In this document: piece after piece, positions 7,729 to 12,992 of the stretch | How positions within the stretch are numbered: the first letter of the stretch is position 1 | Layout: every line of letters starts with the position of its first letter | Position numbers and translations under genes: made by a program | Assembly: GCA_014730235.1 (NCBI GenBank) | Contig: WJIO01000281.1 | Coordinates: 1-12,992 of the forward strand | Direction: 5' to 3' | Source: Candidatus Poribacteria bacterium | Lineage (GTDB): Bacteria > Poribacteria > DTPJ01 > WJIO01 | Length of the DNA stretch: 12,992 nucleotides | Notes under the pieces: generated by a model | The model's input: only the letters and a program-made list of their open reading frames with translations | Database searches by the model: none | What the model was told of the DNA's origin: nothing

Positions 7729-8278
7729 TTTTCTGAACAAGACTTGATAATGGTAAGCCCACAACATTAAAATAGCAGCCTTCTATTCTATTGACAAAAG
7801 CCGCCGCTCTTCCCTGAATACCATACGCTCCTGCCTTTCCCATAGGTTCTCCTGTAGCGATGTAGGAGCGTATTTCATTTTCCTCCAGGCTTCGGAACTT
7901 AACTAAAGTTTCTTCTACCCATGTTTCTATTTGATCCGTTGCAGCGTCCATCAAAGCCACGCCGGTTATTACAGTGTGGGTTTTGCCTTCCAGTTTACTC
8001 AGCATACGAAAGGCATCCGCTTCATCTTCGGGTTTCCCCAGAGCTTCTTCATCCGATAAAACCTGGGTATCAGCACCTATTATAATCCCATCATCCATGT
8101 TCACTGCCACATCCTGAGCTTTTAAAAGGGCAAGACCCTCTGCGTTAGCATAGGGATAACCTGGATATATATTATATTCTTTGATCTTACTTGGTATAAC
8201 CTCAAATTCGAAACCAATCTGCTTGAGTAAACGTCTGCGTCTGGGTGATGCCGAAGCCAGTATTATTTTTTTATACAT
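7709..8278 (-). CDS. maf: Maf family nucleotide pyrophosphatase (YhdE type)
   Basis: The 189-residue protein belongs to the Maf family, cytoplasmic enzymes that hydrolyse non-canonical or pyrimidine NTPs (dTTP/UTP in the YhdE branch) to NMP and pyrophosphate, and that are linked to septum inhibition in B. subtilis. Visible motifs: the N-terminal ILASASPRRRRLL loop (residues 6-18) that binds phosphates, the general base Asp70 in GADTQV, Lys82 in GKP, KTHTVITGVAL (99-109), and EPMGKAGAYGIQG (144-156) followed by FNVVGLPLSSL. The family usually has Asp where Gly147 stands (EPMDKAGAYGIQG). Length is normal. ATG at 8278 is preferred over the TTG at 8281 because GGAG sits 7 nt upstream. The last 20 bp overlap the end of the convergent isomerase gene. 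A gap of about 105 bp separates it from the upstream radical-SAM gene, so it may or may not share that transcript. Confidence 0.92.
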   Translation of the reverse strand: MYKKIILASASPRRRRLLKQIGFEFEVIPSKIKEYNIYPGYPYANAEGLALLKAQDVAVNMDDGIIIGADTQVLSDEEALGKPEDEADAFRMLSKLEGKTHTVITGVALMDAATDQIETWVEETLVKFRSLEENEIRSYIATGEPMGKAGAYGIQGRAAAFVNRIEGCYFNVVGLPLSSLVQKIRKLME

Positions 8279-8285
8279 CAAAAAA

Positions 8286-8289
8286 CTCC
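8286..8289 (-). promoter_or_regulatory. Shine-Dalgarno of maf
   Basis: GGAG on the minus strand lies 7 nt before the ATG at 8278, and only 4 nt before the in-frame TTG at 8281. It therefore decides for ATG. Confidence 0.65.
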
Positions 8290-8383
8290 ACTAACTTATA
8301 TATATCAATGACTTTTGGTTCTTCAGTGTTAAGTGTTGTGAAAATGAAAAACTTTTCTGAAAAAAAATGCTCATTCATTCTCT

Positions 8384-9208
8384 TTAATTCTGAAATATAC
8401 TTTCTGTATCTTTACTGCTGTAAGGAGTACCGGCTTTAATATGATATTGAATGTTATTTTTTTTACAGAAATTTATTACCTCACCGGCTTTTGTTTTATA
8501 AAAATTATTATTGCTCTTGAATTTGGAAACATCGATGTTATAATTCATCTTACCAAATATTATTTTATCCACAAAGCTTACACGTTCCAGAAGCTTCACG
8601 ATATTCACAGAACCCGGATCAAGGTTTGGTGTTGGATATGGCTCTATGCTAATCCATGTTTTTGCTCCTGAATCATAAAGATTTTTCAGGTATTGTATCC
8701 TTTTTTGGTAGGATGCAGAAAAAGGCTCAAATTCTTTTCTGAATTTTTCCTGCAACGATACAAGGGTTATACCGTATTCGTTATCAGGCATAAGTTGCCG
8801 GCTTAAAAGATTATCAGGATAAACTCCTTTTGTAAGAGTTGTTACCCTTATACCTTCTCTGTTCAGCCTTTTTATGATTTTCAATGTCATATCAAGAACT
8901 TCCGGAACTAACGCCTCTTTTTCCGAATCATACATAAACGGATCAGTCATAAAACATAGATGCACCAGGTCCAGTTCTTTTCCATATCTTTTTATTTCTT
9001 TTTCCAATATTTGCAAGGCATTTGCAACGAGTTTTGGTTTTCTCCAGTCATTATAGTCCTTTGTTCTGCCAAATCTCTTGCTCAGCATGTAGGCATAGCA
9101 TGGAAATTTGCACCCGTGCATACATCCTGAAACGTGATTTATAGTCCAGTTTCCGTATTCAACGTTTGATTTATACAGGAGAGATTTTCTCGTTATTTTC
9201 TGAATCAA
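8384..9208 (-). CDS. Radical-SAM/SplB-like protein with a CX3CX3C cysteine motif (probable TcmP partner)
   Basis: The 274-residue protein has the outline of the SplB-like (spore photoproduct lyase-related) radical-SAM branch: a three-Cys motif near the N-terminus (Cys29, Cys33, Cys37 in GCMHGCKFPCYAY), then LCFMTDPFMYD (84-94, like the TDPYQP segment), VTTLTKG (122-128, like iTKs) and WISIEPYPTP (185-194). In canonical radical-SAM enzymes the cysteines are spaced CX3CX2C; here one extra residue (Pro36) makes it CX3CX3C. An iron-sulfur cluster is still likely. The start is TTG at 9208, backed by GGAG 8 nt upstream and by the lack of any other usable start before the Cys motif. It lies 4 bp after the TcmP-like gene, so the two are almost certainly cotranscribed and translationally coupled. 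The substrate is unknown; kinship with SplB hints at nucleic acid. The stop is TAA. Confidence 0.8.
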   Translation of the reverse strand: MIQKITRKSLLYKSNVEYGNWTINHVSGCMHGCKFPCYAYMLSKRFGRTKDYNDWRKPKLVANALQILEKEIKRYGKELDLVHLCFMTDPFMYDSEKEALVPEVLDMTLKIIKRLNREGIRVTTLTKGVYPDNLLSRQLMPDNEYGITLVSLQEKFRKEFEPFSASYQKRIQYLKNLYDSGAKTWISIEPYPTPNLDPGSVNIVKLLERVSFVDKIIFGKMNYNIDVSKFKSNNNFYKTKAGEVINFCKKNNIQYHIKAGTPYSSKDTESIFQN

Positions 9209-9212
9209 ATTG

Positions 9213-10202
9213 TTATCTCCTGTTTCTGCTTATCTTAGCAAATCTCATTATACTATCCCTGTAATAATCTTCGCCGAATATAGGAAGCAAAGGTTCGCTC
9301 TGATTGCGCTTCTGTCTTGCATATATATCATGAACGACATTAGCGACTTTTTCATTTTTACATGCGAACAAAAGATAGTATATTATATCGTTTCTGCTGG
9401 GATATTTCATATCATAAACCACGACTTCCAGATTGTGGGAGATAAAAACTGCATCAACATAATCCTGAAGCAAATCCACATCCAGAATCCTGTTACCTTC
9501 GGTGTCTACAATATCAATGTCCTCGCCAATAAATTCCAGCAAAGTATCAACAGATTTTTTTTCCTGAGAAGATACATCGAAACCACCGTAAACTTTTTTT
9601 GCTATGCCTGTTGTCCTTCGTATTCCTTCCAGCATATAATTGAGGATTATATCTTTTGGGTTTCTCAATCTTACAAGTTTTTCAACAGTATTTCTTCTAA
9701 TCTTTATTCCGTAGGGATCAATGAAAGTAAAGATGGGATTTTTGCTGGAATTTGTTATCTGGCGTATGACTTCATCCACATGATTATTGCAGTCTTCGTT
9801 ATAACAGCTTATCCTGACTATATCGATCAGTTGAGGGTTATCTTTAATGATTTTATCTATTCGATATCTTAGAATATCATAATTACTCTGTTTGCCTTCG
9901 ATAAAGAATAAATTTATATGAAGACCCGGTTCCAGTCTATCAGCTTTTTGGGCTATCTCCTCCAGGAATATCAATGGAGAGCCGCTGATTTCACTGCCTC
10001 TGTCAGAATAATAACCTCTTCCAGCAAAAAGGTCTATAACATACCAGTTTTTGGCCACCCAGTTCTGTTTTCTCAATATTCCATTCCATATTGTAAGCCA
10101 GACATCAAAGCATTTTCTGAGTATCTCCAGTTTTTCCCTGGTATGTGGTCTTTTGCTTATATCCCAGCTTTCGTCATTGCTTCCATCTGGATAATTTGTC
10201 AT
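9213..10202 (-). CDS. tcmP: Three-Cys-motif partner protein TcmP (methyltransferase-like fold)
   Basis: The 329-residue protein matches what I remember of the TcmP family, which is named for standing next to a protein with an unusual three-cysteine motif, exactly as here. It opens with the family signature W..SKRPHTREKLEILRKCFDVWLTI (13-38). YVIDLFAGRGYY (54-65) resembles SAM-binding motif I, GSPLIFLEE (74-82) follows, and LFFIEGK (98-104) supplies the strand-2 acidic residue. FTFIDPYGIK (158-167) resembles the (D/N)PPY-like motif IV of amino-methyltransferases. A helical C-terminal half follows. Methylation of an exocyclic amino group is a possibility, not shown. GGAGG precedes the ATG by 13 nt, a rather long spacing. 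The smc stop is 29 bp upstream, so the order smc-tcmP-radical SAM looks like one operon. The last codons before the TAA (AGG AGA) supply the Shine-Dalgarno of the next gene. Confidence 0.82.
   Translation of the reverse strand: MTNYPDGSNDESWDISKRPHTREKLEILRKCFDVWLTIWNGILRKQNWVAKNWYVIDLFAGRGYYSDRGSEISGSPLIFLEEIAQKADRLEPGLHINLFFIEGKQSNYDILRYRIDKIIKDNPQLIDIVRISCYNEDCNNHVDEVIRQITNSSKNPIFTFIDPYGIKIRRNTVEKLVRLRNPKDIILNYMLEGIRRTTGIAKKVYGGFDVSSQEKKSVDTLLEFIGEDIDIVDTEGNRILDVDLLQDYVDAVFISHNLEVVVYDMKYPSRNDIIYYLLFACKNEKVANVVHDIYARQKRNQSEPLLPIFGEDYYRDSIMRFAKISRNRR
9217..9220 (-). promoter_or_regulatory. Shine-Dalgarno of the radical-SAM gene, inside the tcmP end
   Basis: GGAG on the minus strand is read from the last two sense codons of tcmP (AGG AGA) and lies 8 nt before the TTG at 9208. 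It establishes the TTG start and suggests translational coupling of the pair. Confidence 0.7.
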
Positions 10203-10231
10203 GGTTAATTAATAACCTCCAAACCTGAATA

Positions 10232-12992
10232 TCAGTCATTCGCTGCCGCTTGAGAAGTGCTCTCCTGTTTTTCGTCATCTATTTTCAGAGACACCAGCTT
10301 TGATATTCCCGATTCTTCCATAGTAACACCATATAACACGTTGGCAATCTCCATAGTTCTTTTGTTATGTGTTATTATAACAAATTGTGTGTTTCTGGAA
10401 AATTCCTTCAGCATACTGGTGAAACGTCCCACATTGGCATCATCCAGAGCTGCATCCACCTCATCCAGAAGGCAGAATGGACTTGGTTTTATTCTGAAAA
10501 GGGCGAACAGTATGGCAATAGCTGTAAGGGTTCTTTCGCCGGAAGATAACATGGCTATGGATTGGGGCTTTTTATCAGGAGGTCGGGCTATTACATCCAC
10601 ACCTGATTCCAGAACATCCTCCTCTCCTACCATAACCAGTTCTGCCTGTCCGCCGCCGAAAAGTTGTTTGAATAATTCCTGAAAGTTCGTGTTTACAGAC
10701 TCGAAGGTCTCCTGAAGACGATCTCTGGATTCCCTATTAATTCTCTGGATAATATTATACAATGAATTTTTTGCTTTTGTCAGGTCTTCCTTTTGGGTTA
10801 CCAGCAAGTCATATCTTTCTTTCTGCCTGTTATATTCATCCACAGCCGCTAGGTTTACCGATCCCATTTTCTCCATACGCTGGCGAATTTCCTCTATCCT
10901 GTTGACTAAATCCTCCTCATTCTCTTCATAAGTCAATTCTTTTTCATCCTGTTTTTTTAGATCGTCCAGAGAGATGCCATATCTCTCCTGCATTCGGTTT
11001 ACCAGTGAATCCAGGTTCAACTGTAACTGTGTTCTGGTTACTTCCAACTGGTACTTTTCTTGTTTAATCTGGTCTGATTCCTTCCGGTAATCTTTGAGAG
11101 AAGCTTCACCCTTGGTTAAATCTACCTGGGCTTTCTGGCGTATGGATTCATTACGAGATATTTCCTTTTCTATATCCGTCCTCTTCTGGAAAAGCTTTTC
11201 AAGTGAATTTTCCTTTGTCTTTATCTGGCTTTCTATTTCAGTTACGGCATCTTTGTCGGATGTAACCGACTTCTGATATGAATCCAGATTTTGAGCTATC
11301 TTATCTCGATCTCTTTCCAGGGATTTCAACCTTTCCTGTATACCTTTGACCTGCTGCTTTTTTGAGGCAAGCTGGACTTTCATATTTGTGCATTGTTGTA
11401 AAAAAGCATCACGCTGTTGGGCTTTTTGTCGGTATTCTTCCTGAAGAATATTTATCTTTTTTGTAATTTCCGCGCTTTGTTTTTCCAGCTTCTGAGCTTC
11501 TTCCTGCAATCGCTCTTTATTCTGTTCCAGCTTTACTATCTCCCTTTCAAGCTCACCGGATTCTGAGTTTATCACTGATATCTCTTTATCAAGCCTGTCA
11601 AGACGCTGCTGACTTTGGGATACGTCTTTCTGAACACCTGTATATTTGATCTGCCTTTTTTGAATATCTCTGGTGATTTCTTCATGCTCTTTTCTCAGAG
11701 AACTGACCTGTTTTTTCATTTCTGAAAGTTGATTATTTAGCTTTTTTAGATTATTATCTGATTGGACTAACTGTTTCTTTAATTCATCAATTTCCCTTGA
11801 CCTTCTTAATAATCCAGCGCTTTCAGAGCCTGTTCCTCCTGTAATGCTTCCATTGGATAATATAACCTGACCATCCAGGGTTACGAATTTAATATCATTC
11901 TTATTATCATCCAGTATTGATTTTAACAGGGATATAGCTGTGGTTATATCCTTGACAATGAAAGTTTTGTCCAGCAAATAGCTTATAAGGTATTTGTATT
12001 TTTCATCATACTCCACCAATTCAGATGCCAGTATACCATCGATCAAGGGGTTTTGGTTCTGAGTATTTTCATTTTTCATGTTTTCCAGGGAAAACAAGGT
12101 TGCTCTTCCGTTTTTTGAATTCCTTAGATATTCCAGGACATTAAGGGAGTCATCAAGAGTATCCATAACAATTCCCTGGACATTGTTCCCCAGGGCAGAT
12201 TCAAGAGCAAGCTCATATTTCGGCTGTGTTCGTATTATTTCAGCAACAGTGCCGCATATACCATGAAAAGATGAGTCTTTTGATTTTTTAGCTTTACCCA
12301 GTATGTTCCTTACTCCTGTGCTGTAGCCCTCATAGGCCTGCTGGAGTTCTTGTAAAGACTGCAATCGGGATGATTTTGCGTTCCTTTGACGTTCAAGCTC
12401 CCGAAATTCTTTTTCCTTATGTTCTACCCTGGATTGCAATTCCCTGCGTCGTTTTTCAATTTCATCCTGTTTATCCCTGAGGGATTTAATCTGGCTTTCG
12501 CTTTCATCGAGATTTTTCTGAAGATTTGTCAATTCATTTTTAAGACCAGCTTTTTCCTTGCGATAATTCTGAGCGTTAGTCAAAAGACGTTCAGACCTGG
12601 CTATGAGATAATCCAGTCGACCATCAGCAGATGAAAGCTCATTCTGGGCTTTGGCTTTCCTGTTAAGCAGATTTATTGTCTGGGTTTTAAGGTCTTCAAC
12701 AGCTTTTTCAGCGTCGGTGGCATGTTGGGTAACTTCATCAGCGCGATTCTGTGCCATGTTTAATTCTTTTTCCTGAGTAGATATACTTTCCTGTAATTTA
12801 CCATGTTCTACATTGACCCCAACAATTTGTGTTTCTGATTCATCCAACTGCTTTTTCAGCTTGTCCATATGTTCTGCCGCCTGCTTTTGCTGCTTTTGTA
12901 AATTTGATCGTCTTTCTTTTAATACAGCAATGTTGCTTTCGGTTTCTTCAACTGAATTTTGTGTATTTCTTTGTTGGACTCGCAATTCATTA
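10232..12992 (-). CDS. smc: Chromosome segregation protein SMC (partial, N-terminal ATPase part outside the window)
   Basis: About 920 residues of the SMC ATPase are present, and the frame stays open at the right edge. The missing part (roughly 270 residues by comparison with the usual length near 1190) includes Walker A and the start of the first coiled coil. Numbering from the TTG codon at 12985, residues 1-215 are the end of the N-terminal coiled coil and about 220-390 the hinge (HGICGTVAEI ... LDGQVILSNGSITGGTG). Residues 395-740 are the returning coiled coil, rich in Lys, Glu and Gln. The C-terminal head follows: MGSVNLAAVDEY (707-718), signature LSSGERTLTA (813-822), Walker B FCLLDEVDAALDDANV (837-852) and the H-loop ITHNK (871-875). 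The signature has Ser where LSGGE is usual. SMC works as a homodimer with ScpA/ScpB to organise and segregate the chromosome. The stop is TGA, 29 bp before tcmP. The TTG at 12985 is an internal Leu codon, not a start. Confidence 0.95.
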   Translation of the reverse strand, partial: NELRVQQRNTQNSVEETESNIAVLKERRSNLQKQQKQAAEHMDKLKKQLDESETQIVGVNVEHGKLQESISTQEKELNMAQNRADEVTQHATDAEKAVEDLKTQTINLLNRKAKAQNELSSADGRLDYLIARSERLLTNAQNYRKEKAGLKNELTNLQKNLDESESQIKSLRDKQDEIEKRRRELQSRVEHKEKEFRELERQRNAKSSRLQSLQELQQAYEGYSTGVRNILGKAKKSKDSSFHGICGTVAEIIRTQPKYELALESALGNNVQGIVMDTLDDSLNVLEYLRNSKNGRATLFSLENMKNENTQNQNPLIDGILASELVEYDEKYKYLISYLLDKTFIVKDITTAISLLKSILDDNKNDIKFVTLDGQVILSNGSITGGTGSESAGLLRRSREIDELKKQLVQSDNNLKKLNNQLSEMKKQVSSLRKEHEEITRDIQKRQIKYTGVQKDVSQSQQRLDRLDKEISVINSESGELEREIVKLEQNKERLQEEAQKLEKQSAEITKKINILQEEYRQKAQQRDAFLQQCTNMKVQLASKKQQVKGIQERLKSLERDRDKIAQNLDSYQKSVTSDKDAVTEIESQIKTKENSLEKLFQKRTDIEKEISRNESIRQKAQVDLTKGEASLKDYRKESDQIKQEKYQLEVTRTQLQLNLDSLVNRMQERYGISLDDLKKQDEKELTYEENEEDLVNRIEEIRQRMEKMGSVNLAAVDEYNRQKERYDLLVTQKEDLTKAKNSLYNIIQRINRESRDRLQETFESVNTNFQELFKQLFGGGQAELVMVGEEDVLESGVDVIARPPDKKPQSIAMLSSGERTLTAIAILFALFRIKPSPFCLLDEVDAALDDANVGRFTSMLKEFSRNTQFVIITHNKRTMEIANVLYGVTMEESGISKLVSLKIDDEKQESTSQAAAND

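Noticed and set aside
8282-8383. Possible terminator or promoter between the radical-SAM gene and maf
   Set aside because: There is a run of eight A on the plus strand (T on the transcribed strand side) near 8362, but no GC-rich stem before it and no convincing promoter boxes.
9210-9872. A 220-codon open frame on the plus strand opposite tcmP
   Set aside because: It is rich in Tyr, Phe and Ile, as expected for an antisense read of AT-rich coding DNA, and tcmP covers the same stretch with recognisable motifs.
10203-10217. Short inverted repeat GGTTA/TAACC between the Shine-Dalgarno and ATG of tcmP
   Set aside because: Five AT-rich base pairs would be too weak to act as a regulatory stem, although it could shorten the long 13-nt spacing.
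10257-10682. A 141-codon plus-strand frame opposite the SMC head domain
   Set aside because: The overlapping minus-strand sequence encodes the signature, Walker B and H-loop of SMC, so the plus frame is a shadow.

Overview
This is a chromosomal stretch of a moderately AT-rich, Gram-negative-type bacterium. The best taxonomic clue is the large secreted protein at the left. It ends in a FlgD-like/type IX-type C-terminal sorting domain carrying the NYPNPFNPETWIPY and AAYWDG...G..VASGVYFY signatures. In my memory these are especially common in Candidatus Poribacteria and relatives around the FCB group. The short mannonate dehydratase subtype fits the same setting. This assignment is inference from motifs, not from a search.

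Left part (1-5661): the 3' end of a class I SAM-dependent methyltransferase is followed by a UxuA-family mannonate dehydratase gene with all four expected metal ligands. Converging on it is a 1288-residue exported beta-helix protein built from two tandem copies of a roughly 390-residue module. The two genes are separated by a perfect 48-bp palindrome, which probably acts as a bidirectional terminator. The 330-bp gap upstream of the beta-helix gene holds a second perfect hairpin (19-bp arms) that lacks a terminator U-tract and may be a REP- or MITE-like element.

Middle (5662-8278): a membrane-anchored SurA/PpiD-like peptidyl-prolyl isomerase gene is interrupted by one in-frame TAA in the middle of its parvulin domain; the same frame continues without further damage to a normal end. 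Its 3' end overlaps, tail to tail, a Maf/YhdE-type nucleotide pyrophosphatase gene.

Right part (8384-12992): a leftward cluster runs smc (N-terminal end outside the window), then a TcmP-like methyltransferase-fold protein, then a radical-SAM/SplB-like protein with an unusual CX3CX3C cysteine motif. The last two are 4 bp apart, and the second uses a TTG start whose Shine-Dalgarno lies in the end of the first. This pair matches the sparsely studied 'three-Cys-motif partner' arrangement and is the most interesting system in the window. Its position directly behind smc and the kinship of the radical-SAM protein with spore photoproduct lyase suggest, without proving, work on a nucleic acid substrate.

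I saw no tRNA, rRNA, CRISPR array, transposase or phage gene.
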